Shown here piece after piece: positions 21,620-31,300 of a stretch of DNA of 64,000 nucleotides (positions are counted from its first letter, which is position 1; every line of letters starts with the position of its first letter). This DNA is from Labyrinthula sp. Ha (Eukaryota; Sar; Bigyra; Labyrinthulida; Labyrinthulaceae): positions 124,001 through 188,000 of the forward strand of contig JAALGZ010000042.1 of the NCBI GenBank assembly GCA_015227615.1, read 5' to 3'. The notes beneath the pieces are model-generated. The model was given only the letters and a program-made list of their open reading frames with translations. It searched no databases and had not been told where the DNA came from. The position numbers were made by a program, and so were the translations under genes.

Positions 21620-22959
21620 ATGAGCCAAGAAATTCTTTCGCAAAGAGAGGTATTTTTTTTCTTTATGAAACTCTAGATAACTATTGAAGTCTGTGTAAAA
21701 CCGTGTTTCAACATTGAAGAGTATGGAAGAAGGTTGTTGCAAGAGATTGACGAGTTTGTTGCTAGCACAGTTAGTGAGTATCATGCTTTAATGAGGATTA
21801 ACATTGTTGAAAAGAAAAAATTATTTGAGGTGGTTGAATTTTTGAAAGTAGCAGAATTTGATATAGATCCTGAACCTGAGTTAGAGTGTATTGGTGACGC
21901 AAAGCAAGCATCTCTGAAATCCTGGGAAGTGCGAAGAAAGTACCTAATCTACAGTTTAGGAAATCAGAACGGGTATGAAGATGGACTACTACAAGTAGAT
22001 GATGAAATGGAAAAGGCATCTGCTTTTAAGCAGTTTGAAATGCCATGTATATTCTTCTTTTTTCATTTACTTCAGGTCACCAGTTTGAAGGTTTGTGGGA
22101 AAATTTGTTCTTTGATGGAGGTTTGAAAAGTCGACTATGTAAGCATGTAGAAACAAGTCTTTTGTTCTCCCAAAAAAAAGTAGATCAAAATGCAGTTTCT
22201 TGGAATAATATGGTTCTGTTACATGGACCACCTGGTACGGCCAAGACAAGTCTGTGTAAGGCTTTTGCCCATCATCTCTCCAAGGCACTCTGCTCTTATA
22301 CTTTCTGTCCAGAAGCTGAATTCAAAGAAAATCAATACACAAAGGCTAAATTTCTAGAGATTAACTCGCATTCTCTTTTTAGTAAGTGGTTCTCGGAGAG
22401 TGGGAAATTAGTTACGAAGTTATTTCAGTATGTTCGTGAGCTGTGTCAGAATAAGTCTACACTAGTTTGCCTCTTGGTTGATGAAGTGGAAACCTTAGCT
22501 GGATCCCGAGTAAGTGCTGGATCAAGTGAACCTACAGATGCAATACGGGTGGTGAATGCTCTGCTGACACAGCTTGATAGCTTGAAGTATTTCAGCAATG
22601 TTGTAATTATGACTACAAGTAACTTGACAAATGCAATAGATACTGCTTTCATCGACAGAGCTGATTTATGTGAATATGTTGGGCTGCCTTCGTTCAAAGC
22701 ACGACAGACCATTTTTAAGGCAGCACTTCAGGAGTTGAGATCTTCAAGACTTATATTTGGAGATTTTCTTAAACTAAGCGTAAGAACTACAATGAAAGAA
22801 TTGTGTAACACGTCAGAAGGTTTAAGTGGAAGAAGCTTGAAAAAGATACCCTTAAAGGCTTACTGTATGTGCTCAGCAAGGCCAAGTAGTGTTGAGTGCT
22901 TAATAACAAGCATGATTCAAGTTGCAAAGAAAGAAAAAACAAAACTACTGTCCAAATAA
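21620..22959 (+). CDS. PCH2: AAA+ HORMA remodeler TRIP13/PCH2, two minute introns
   Basis: Hexameric ATPase that unfolds HORMA proteins (HOP1/HORMAD in meiosis, MAD2 at the spindle checkpoint). Coding parts are 21620-21649, 21677-22046 and 22076-22959, giving 427 residues (human 432). The introns of 27 and 29 bases both start GTAT and end in AG. The first exon holds only 10 residues, then ITIEVCVKPCFNIEEYGRRL aligns with human VHVEVHQRG...VRKLL. The second junction yields MPCHQFEGLWENLFFD (human PAAEFHGLWDSLVYD). The ATPase core has LLHGPPGTAKTSLCKA, EINSHSLFSKWFSESGKLVTK, Walker B LLVDEVETL and DRADLCEYVG, and the lid EGLSGRSLKKIP. Odd point: Walker A reads GPPGTAKTS, with Ala for the usual Gly before Lys, a variant that some other AAA+ proteins tolerate. 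Confidence 0.92.
21650..21676 (+). other. 27-base intron in TRIP13/PCH2
   Basis: Begins GTATTTTTTTTC and ends CTCTAG. Being a multiple of three it keeps the frame, but its last codon would be TAG if retained, so splicing is required to link the ATG at 21620 to the conserved body. The alternative is that translation starts further downstream at a non-ATG codon, which would lose the conserved VEV segment. Confidence 0.6.
22047..22075 (+). other. 29-base intron in TRIP13/PCH2
   Basis: Begins GTATAT, has a T/C-rich body and ends TTCAG. Removal joins CCA-T with GT-CAC and shifts frame exactly into the conserved FEGLW block, so this is the best-supported intron in the window. Confidence 0.85.
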
Positions 22960-23011
22960 TAATAGAAAAAGCCGGTTGAAATTATGATACAAGCACAGCT
23001 GGGTTTATTTT

Positions 23012-23689
23012 CTATACACTATCCTCCAAACATCCGTGATAATTTTGTTTCGCCTGGATAAGGAGATCATATGTACTCGTTCGATGCACGAATTGTGACG
23101 TGCTAATCCGAAAGGAGGTATAGTAGTCATTTGATTTAAAAGTATTAGAGTGCATCTTACTCACAGAAATCCCATTATAACTAAAGTAAGCAATTTCCAG
23201 CGGATATGAACTATAAAGACCTAAATTTAAACAGCCTGTAAACCATCGATACTTCATTTTCGGGATCTTGCGCTTGTAAACAAAAACAGAGTCAGAGAAT
23301 ATAATGAAAGTTGTTTGAAGTAAATCTTCTCTATCAGGGCGATATGCATCCCAGCACAGACAATCAATAAATGTAACAAGATTAAACGGGAGACAAATCA
23401 GTACAATTAAATAATAAAGGGAAAAAAAGAAGCAGGCGAAGAGGATGGTTTTCAGCTGCTCCATGACTGGATAAGCACGTTCAATAAGTTCTGAACTGAC
23501 CCACTTACAATGCCGACACAAAAAAGGTTGAAGAGGAAAGTTGTCAAAGAGAAATCTGGAAGGTGTAACAATGGATACTATTTTACTTTGATTAAAATCC
23601 ATCTCATTCTCCTCAAAAAAGTCTTCAGCTTGCTTTAGTGCTTCATCTCTTAACTCAGAAGAAGAGGGGAACTGGTGGGCAAAACTCAT
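23012..23689 (-). CDS. Membrane protein with possible PH-like C-terminal part
   Basis: A 225-residue protein not recognised as a known family. The first 75 residues are hydrophilic with an acidic helix (QAEDFFEENE). A hydrophobic stretch at about 80-112 (FACFFFSLYYLIVLICLPF and following) is long enough for one or two helices, perhaps a hairpin. The rest has alternating aromatic beta-like segments (TFIIFSDSVFVYKRKI, EIAYFSYNGISVSKM) of the kind seen in membrane-tethered PH-like domains. A short C-terminal CLEDSV has no evident meaning. Its tail faces the tail of TRIP13, 52 bases away, which supports a real gene. The function is unknown; location in an internal membrane is inference. Confidence 0.6.
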   Translation of the reverse strand: MSFAHQFPSSSELRDEALKQAEDFFEENEMDFNQSKIVSIVTPSRFLFDNFPLQPFLCRHCKWVSSELIERAYPVMEQLKTILFACFFFSLYYLIVLICLPFNLVTFIDCLCWDAYRPDREDLLQTTFIIFSDSVFVYKRKIPKMKYRWFTGCLNLGLYSSYPLEIAYFSYNGISVSKMHSNTFKSNDYYTSFRISTSQFVHRTSTYDLLIQAKQNYHGCLEDSV

Positions 23690-24163
23690 TGTAACCGACT
23701 GTGCTTTTTTCTTATTCCTTAAGTGACTTCTAGTTTATTCTGCACAAAGAAGAAGAAAATGGTATACCAGGGCATACAGTCGGGAACATAGCTCCGTCAG
23801 TTTTCCCGAATTTCAACTCAATCATCCCGGTTTTTACGACAGGACCTATTGTAATAAAATCATATTCTTGCTTTTCTGAGAAATCCCGTCAGAGTACACT
23901 GTCTCGGTATTTGATCCCCTTATCTGGTATGAAATGGGAATTTACTGTCTCTACATTCCGGTTAAACCGTTAGACTTAACGTGAACAAGACTAATCAGCT
24001 AAATTCTTGGTATAGTAGAGAAAAAATTATCTACCGGTACTTAACAGTTTGTTGGTTAACCCCTAAATTCTTAACTGTAAAAGAAATTGAAACATGTCTA
24101 AAGAGGACAGTCAAAGTTAAGAAATTCTGACGAAACTGATTCAAACAAAATAGATTAAACAAT
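23690..24163. promoter_or_regulatory. Divergent spacer with CCGG-centred palindrome
   Basis: 474 bases between two divergent starts. It holds TACCGGTA, a perfect 8-base palindrome, at about 24032-24039, and near 23961-23980 the closely spaced motifs AAACCGTTA and TTAACG. Similar CCGGTA/AACGG motifs recur upstream of the genes near 37.6, 49.5 and 63.4 kb. No CCAAT box was seen. Confidence 0.3.
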
Positions 24164-25375
24164 ATGTCTGAAAAACACCCAATTCTTCAATTACATTTTG
24201 ATGTAAATGGGACAATTATTGTTCAAGACCTAAACAACGGAAAAGGTGATATTGAAGAGGTCTTCAAACAGAATTTAGGCAAGACTTGTCTCGGAAAAGT
24301 TGTCGATGAGGAGTTTGTCTGGAACGGGGATACAAAGTGGGAAAACTGGGAAGAAGAACTGCTTTCAGGTCACCCAGAACAATCAGAGCTTATTTCCTAC
24401 AAATCTTTTGTAAGCAAATATCTAGGTTATCTATCAAACAAACAGAAGCGAAAGCAGTACTCTGATTTTTTTGATAGAGTTCTTGCACAAGAACTTGGTG
24501 AATTATTGGACACCTTGAAGGAAAAAACCTTTTCTAATCTTCCAGAAGATAGTTATTCAGAATATCTAAAGCATCATTATCATATTATTCCTTCTTTTTT
24601 CCTTCTTTTGACACATTTGATAGAAAGTAATAGAAGGTTTAATATTGTAATTCGAACATTTGGTGCAGAAACTAGGATAAATTTATTGAAACAAGAGATA
24701 AATGATTTTTTCTCACATAATCACGCTGCGTTTAAACTTAATTCAGAAGAACCGCATCATCACAGACTTATGAACGAGATGGATTTGGCTTTGTGTGTGC
24801 GAACTAATTTAGATCATGATGTAGTGGTAAGTTTTGGGAATATAGAAAGACCACCAAATGATTTTCAATGGGGAAATGAAATACATAAAAAATTAAATTC
24901 AACAAATAAAAGACAAAGTTTTGTAGAAAAATATGATGATATGTTAAAACTTCGAAGTGAAAAGTGTCATGAGTTTTTACAAAATACAGTGGAAGAATTA
25001 ATTGTGGGGAAAGAGGATTTTTACAACAAGTTAAAAGAAGAAAGTTTGAAAGGAAAGAATTTAATTATCAGGGAAGATTTTCCTTGGTGGAAAGCGAATA
25101 ATTATAATAGTAGTTGTGGAAAAAGTTTGTTGGTAAATTCTTCAGAGATTACAGAAATTCATCCAGTTATATTTGATGATAATGTTAAAAGTGGAGAAAG
25201 GGATAATCATATTATTCAGGTTTATGATATTCATAAAAAAAGAGAATTAAGTTTTGAAGAAACACATAAATTAAATGTGTTTCCTGTTAATACACTTTTA
25301 GCTGTGTTTGACGAACAATATTTCATAAAAGCTGTTGAAACTTGTGAACAAAACAGAAGACAAATTACAGGTTAA
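24164..25375 (+). CDS. HAD-superfamily-like protein
   Basis: A 403-residue soluble protein with the layout of a haloacid-dehalogenase-type phosphatase. Motif I is LHFDVNGTIIV (residues 10-20): the nucleophile Asp13 is present but the usual second Asp, the general acid, is Asn15. Motif II could be the Thr in FNIVIRTFG (about 163). The motif III/IV region has REDFPWWK and HPVIFDDN (about 340), whose paired Asp would bind magnesium. A large insert between motifs I and II is alpha-helical and charged. Loss of the second Asp usually lowers phosphatase turnover, so the protein could be a phosphotransferase-like enzyme or an inactive binder; this is inference. No targeting signal. It is tail-to-tail with the 7TM gene at 25510, 134 bases apart. 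Confidence 0.65.
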   Translation: MSEKHPILQLHFDVNGTIIVQDLNNGKGDIEEVFKQNLGKTCLGKVVDEEFVWNGDTKWENWEEELLSGHPEQSELISYKSFVSKYLGYLSNKQKRKQYSDFFDRVLAQELGELLDTLKEKTFSNLPEDSYSEYLKHHYHIIPSFFLLLTHLIESNRRFNIVIRTFGAETRINLLKQEINDFFSHNHAAFKLNSEEPHHHRLMNEMDLALCVRTNLDHDVVVSFGNIERPPNDFQWGNEIHKKLNSTNKRQSFVEKYDDMLKLRSEKCHEFLQNTVEELIVGKEDFYNKLKEESLKGKNLIIREDFPWWKANNYNSSCGKSLLVNSSEITEIHPVIFDDNVKSGERDNHIIQVYDIHKKRELSFEETHKLNVFPVNTLLAVFDEQYFIKAVETCEQNRRQITG

Positions 25376-25509
25376 TATACTCAAATATGTTTTTGTGCAT
25401 ATAAATAATAAAATTTTTGTATTTTTTAAACTTTTCTCTTGTAAGTATTTATATGTAAAACAGGTTTCTTAATTAAACTTATAATAAAAATATAAGAAAA
25501 AAATAATAA

Positions 25510-26502
25510 TTAAAGACTAGGAAGTGTTGGAGCAACAGTATCAGAAATTTGTACTGGTGAAAAACATTCAAAGGTACCAAAAATTATATACTTTCGATAA
25601 AAGAACAACAAAGGGAGAATTTCAAGTGGTGGAATAACTACATGAATTGAATCAACTAAGAGCATAAAAGGTGTTGTATTCAAAGAAAGAATAAAGTTGG
25701 GAATAGACATACAAGTTACAACAACTAAGTTGAATATCAAAACACTTTTCCATAAATAAAGGTTTGTAAGAAACTTTCTTGTTGTCTTGATCTTTGCTGT
25801 ATGGTTTTGTTCAGAACATATATTCAACAAACCCTGTAAATTTTTGATAACTCCATTTAAGATTTCCATTGTTGTTAAACATAGAATGATTGCGTTTATC
25901 AAGGCAATGATATAAGTGTAAAAAACAAAATGAGATAAACTTATGCTTTCTTTATATAACAAATATGGAATTAAACTTCCATAAAGTAAACAAGACCCTA
26001 CATAAACAAACTTGAAAAACTGATGAAAAAACTTTATATTCGTACTTCTGGTTGAAATACCAGTTAGTCCCTTTAATACTGGAATAAATGAAGCTGCACC
26101 CAGGTAGAAAAATACTATCATAAAACATATTCCAGTCATACTTATTTTTCCTTCTTGTGAAGTTAATGGATAGTGACAAAGAAATTTGTAATAGACAGAA
26201 AACATGAAAGCGACCATACCAATAAATATACATAATAGAGTTACTAGATTGTATTTAAAAAAGTAAGTCAAAGAAGTGAAGTTTCTTGGTGAGTTCTGTC
26301 TAGAGGAGAAACTAAGGATTTTACGACTACCTAGAAGAAACGAAGCTAGTACGAGACTGATGCAAATAAGGAGAAGGAAACTTATGCAAAGGCTACATAT
26401 ATAGAACAAGCTGGTGAAATGATGATAAAGTTGAAAAACGGTTTCACTGCATTCTTTGGTTTCTTCATCATAAAGAAGGGGTTCCTGACAATCTTGTGAC
26501 AT
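25510..26502 (-). CDS. Seven-helix membrane protein, family 1, copy A
   Basis: A 330-residue protein with about seven hydrophobic segments (near residues 30-57, 83-105, 118-142, 161-183, 189-215, 249-271 and 278-305). The short N-terminus has the motif CQEPLLYDEETKECSETVF, in which two cysteines are 12 apart; the paralogue at 39291 has CEKPLLFNEETGDCDLTVF at the same place. Other shared segments include the loop LTSQEGKISM (LQTTQGKINF), NLQGL (NLQEL), PLEILPLLFFYRKYI (PFSLFPVLLLYSRYI) and a C-terminus ending PSL. The topology resembles a receptor, with the N-terminus outside, but no known receptor signature is present and the family is not recognised. No signal peptide; the first helix would act as anchor. 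Confidence 0.7.
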   Translation of the reverse strand: MSQDCQEPLLYDEETKECSETVFQLYHHFTSLFYICSLCISFLLLICISLVLASFLLGSRKILSFSSRQNSPRNFTSLTYFFKYNLVTLLCIFIGMVAFMFSVYYKFLCHYPLTSQEGKISMTGICFMIVFFYLGAASFIPVLKGLTGISTRSTNIKFFHQFFKFVYVGSCLLYGSLIPYLLYKESISLSHFVFYTYIIALINAIILCLTTMEILNGVIKNLQGLLNICSEQNHTAKIKTTRKFLTNLYLWKSVLIFNLVVVTCMSIPNFILSLNTTPFMLLVDSIHVVIPPLEILPLLFFYRKYIIFGTFECFSPVQISDTVAPTLPSL

Positions 26503-28230
26503 TTCTACTTTCTTAAACTTTTTCCTTGTTTAAAATTATTTAATAAAAAAACATGATAAAATTTCCCATATTCACCTCCTATTCCTAAAATCTGGTACAA
26601 TTGATGTGCGTTTTTGTGTACAGAACTCCGTCTTGTCTTCCTTTCTAGAGCGAAATAATAGCTCCCGGTCGAGGTAGATCCACGGTAATATACCATTGAC
26701 TTTCCGATATTTTATAGACTATCCGATAGAGAACCATACTCAGTTTCTGAAAGAGATAGAAGAAAAAACTTACAAGCTCAAACTTTTGGAGATAGTTTGT
26801 CGTTCTCTTATTTTTCTGAATATTTTGAAACTAACCTTGTATTTGATACAATTATTGTACTGATTAAGCTTCACTTGTGAGTAAATATTAACAATATTTC
26901 TACTGTCCTAACCACACCATTGTTAAATTCAAAACCTCAGGAAAACATTGTAGAAGAAGTGGTGATACTATAGTACTCTCCTTAAATTGATTCAACATAT
27001 TTTCTTCTATTGTCCAAAAGTTTATCCTGCTCATACTATTAACCTGTCGTAGCGGTTGGGGATCTTATTTTGAATATATTTGGCACTTGAAAAAAAATGT
27101 AAGGAGATAAATTATTATTTTTGGTTTGATATTTGCTAATTTTTTATTGAAAATTAAAAAAAAACAGGAAATTCTTTAGATGGAGTGGAACAGTTGCCCA
27201 ATACACCACACAGGAGCCCGGTCTGTAGCCATCTAAACATGCAAGTACTTAAAAGCTAAAATCTCAAATTTTAGATCTTAATACCTCATATTAAGTCAGG
27301 GAACTTAATTAAGAGCCTTTATTTGACGAAATTTTAATGAGTCAAAAATTTTATTCCCATAGAATTTATTTTAGTTTGTATTACAGCTAAGAGTAGAATT
27401 CTTAGTCATAACGGAGAAAAAAGAAGATGGTTTTGAATCAATGTCTTTCAAAGGTAAAGTTGACCTTCCTTCAAAATTCTGACCATAAGTTTGGCTTAGT
27501 TTATAACACATTACCAATATTCTATTTAATTGTATGAAGCCCTACAAAGTTAAGGTAAGACAAATGTATCCTTCGAGGTTCAATTTCCTCGGACTATACT
27601 TATTAGCCACGATGCTCTTTTTGGCGTCTACAACCTCAGAACTGGTGAAATTAAGACTCATTCTCTTGGAATAGTGAGCTCAAGGCAATATACTTAATAT
27701 GATAACTGTATCTTCAAGAAACCAAGAATAGTTAATAAATTGTTCATATTTCGCGAGCAAAAATTCGTATGGATTCATAAAATGTTTGGGAAGATCATAA
27801 AAATAGTTCTACGCTTTAGGTCATATATGTAGGCAATTAAGAGTTAGGTAGCCCTTTTGAAAGCCATCTATAGTTGTCGATATATAGAAATACATATCCA
27901 GGTTTTCGGGATACATGAAAATTTCTGTCAGGACACTGTGATTGTTTTTTCTTGTTTGGAGTACTTGCTGAATAAAAATGTATCTTCTGTGAATGACCTT
28001 TATATCTGCTTGCTTAAAAGTTATATGTTATTAATATAACATTTCATATATTCTGAAAGCAATAGGCTCAAGATAATTAGAATGTGAATATTTAATCCAT
28101 ACCTCCGCAACTTCAGTTACATAAATCATACTGGTTGAAAAGATTAGGAGTGCCATATCCCACCCCCTGTATTCGTGGTGGCAATCATACCTGGGTGGAA
28201 TTTAATAAGAACTATCAATAATTATTTTAG

Positions 28231-28340
28231 AATCATTTTGATTCTGATTATCAATAAAAGAATTTGCATTTTCATTCTCAGGAAATGATTCTGATTTAAT
28301 TCTGATTAATAATGAATATCAATAATCAATCAAAATGATT
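28231..28340. repeat. Perfect 13-base inverted repeat in a GATTCTGATT-rich patch
   Basis: AATCATTTTGATT at 28231-28243 is matched by its exact reverse complement at 28328-28340. The spacer contains several copies of ATTCTGATT and AATCAAT, so the patch is a cryptic simple repeat able to fold back on itself. It may be a decayed small transposon end or an AT-rich expansion; no coding frame lies inside. Confidence 0.5.
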
Positions 28341-31300
28341 TTTGAATTATCTGAATCAATCAATGAGAAAATATGGGAAAATTTTTTAATGACAATTTAT
28401 CAATATATCAAATCCCACCCTAATCCTATATCATTGTTTGTACCACTCTCTGACTAGATAAAACTTTTGAAAATACTGTTGAACTTACACACAACTGGGG
28501 ATTCAGTGAGAATAAGTTATATTGTCATTTATTCTTCGCTAGGAAGATGCAAAAACCATGAGACAGCATGTTCAGAGTAATAAAAAAGGATAAAAAAGTG
28601 AATCTTGAAATGTTAAATGAGTTAAAGCATAGTTAAGTACATAAAATGTATTGGAGCGCACATTCATTCAGGAGAAAAATGCTAAGGAGTAGAAGTCAAG
28701 ATTTATGTTTTCAAAATATATCACTTTACTATTTTTACTTTCTTTTATTTATGGTGACAAGAATGAAATAAGCTTATTTGTTTCTCTTCTAATGTATAAT
28801 TGGCTCAAACCGTAAATCCAAAACATATTCAAAACTACAAAGTTTCCAATATCTAAGCATTTATGTATTTTACAAAATATTTGGAACAGGTAGATAGCTA
28901 CCAAGAAGAATCCAAGTACAGTTTGAAAATAGTTTGTAGCGCTGTATTCACTCCTGATAAGCACCAAAGAATCATTGTTAATTGCAGATATACTTGAAAG
29001 AAGAATTCTAGGAAATATTTGACTTTTGATGGTTTGATAGTTAAATCTGTGAGTTGATATTATTCATATCGATAGTTCTTGTCATCAATTGGACACTGGC
29101 GTGCCATATTTGCTGTCAAAGTAATTCCACTTTGCAAGTTTTTTTTTGTCTAATGCCAAGAGCGCTATCGCCCTGAAAATTGCTACTTGAATAATGTCTG
29201 GACATTCTGTTGTATCTTAATAAAACCAAGAATCTCTAGATTTGTCAAATTCTGTTCAAAGAGCAAGAGCAAAAGTAATTTAAAAGGAATATATAGATTT
29301 ATTAGCTATAATTGATCCATCCTAGCATTTTTTTCTGTATGTTTAATCAAAATTATTCAAGTTATCTTGTAGATTGTTATGTTCTAATAATATTTTGATA
29401 ACTGGTGAGAAGATAAAATGCCTAGCACATATATATGTTGAATATTTTAGATATAACCTCTGCCAAAATTAAAAAAAAACTTCTATCTTCTAATATTTGT
29501 CAATTATGCAAAGATAATAATGGATTATTTAAATAAATGAATTGCTTTTGTGACGTAAGATGCAAAGAAATTACCGAGGGGTTTGTCAACTAGGCCTAGT
29601 AACATCAGTTCAAGTTCCAACATCTAAATAAACCCATTTCCCAGAACTAGCAATTTGGATATAAAGGTTACAAATTTTGATTTGAATTGGGAATGCTATA
29701 TTCCACTCGTTGAATGTATTTGATCAGATGTTTTGTATCTTTTGGAATAGATCCAAAAGCAATAAATAAAATATATATATACATATATAAATTGTCATAT
29801 AGTATTTTGAATGATATGTCAGATGGAATTCAATTTTTTAGTTTCTACTAGGATAAAGTACCTTATCTAAATATCATCTATTCATTAAGTAGCATATAAA
29901 CCTTGTTTTGTGGTTGCTGCATGTAAAGCACGAATATTATTTAAAACCATAGGGTTATAACAGAAAAAACAAGTTAAAGAAAGCGAGTTTGAACCAGAAA
30001 AGACAGCAAAATTTTATTCAAATAACTAAATTCTAATATGCAAAAATAAGCCAAAAAATCAAATCTTAAGAATTCGCGGCTATATACGGAATTAGCTAGT
30101 AAAATAAATAATATCATTTGTTTAAAATCCTAGTTAAATTAGGTAAATAATCTACCCACATGCTATGGAGTTTTGTTTATTAGTGCTATAAAGTAACCCA
30201 TTTTACTAAGTTGAAATATTACAATTCTCAATTGAAAGGTACCAGAGATGTTAAAAAGTTAGAAAAGAATTTTAGCAATCGAACACAAACGGTTGCAGCT
30301 TTTTTACGCAAAGAATAAGAGATTAAGTACTCAATAATCTGGTTAACAGGATCTTTTACTGAGACGCGGAACGTTTCTCCTGCTTCATGATTTTTTCTCC
30401 CATCCAACATATAATTTTCAATTCGCTATGTCTATTAGATAAATTAAATATTAAACTTGAGCGCAAATAAAGTAGATTATTTGGATTATATGGGGTTTAA
30501 CTTCTTAAGTTTTACAAAATTCTTACATAAAAATTACTAGATATTATGTTTCCTGATTTTTTTGCATTGCTAAATACCCCGTCATTATGTACAGCTACAT
30601 AACCCCCCCCGAAAGCAACGTCTTAACAAGGCTTCTACATTCTCCTTCATTCATATACATAATTTTTTAATACAGAACTCAAAAAATATAAAATTTTGGA
30701 TAATTCACTTAGTAGCTGTTTACTATCTTTTTTTATTCCAAATACCTACAAATTTTTGTAATTTTGAGGACATTTCAAGATTTGATATACTCTTTACGAG
30801 AACAAAATAAGTTGACTGGATATTAAGGGCCCAGAAAATAATATTGTTAAAGTTAGAATTTTACTCAACGAATAAAAATAATTTCGATGTTTTCGTCCAG
30901 TAGGACTTCGTTCATATCGCTAAGGAAATCATGTACGAAGACCAAGCATGATTAACATATCTATCAGGGGTATTTTAATCAGGAGTATACCAATGATAGC
31001 TCTAAAACTAAACATGATGTTTTTCAGCATGAATTTCAGATTCTTAAAATAATTTCAGTTCTTCTTATCAAGAGTTATCATATCTTGTTACATGTGACAC
31101 CACTTATTCTTTATACTTTTTTGTTTATTGAACATTTCAATCAAGTTTCTTAAGTTATCGAAAATTAATCTTGAAATTACCTCAGTTAATCTGTTATTAT
31201 GGTATCAAATGAAAAACTGATTGAAATACTCTCCATTTCTTATGTAATTGGAGAATTTTAAAATGTATTTTGTCACTTCTTCTAAACCAGAAACTATGGA

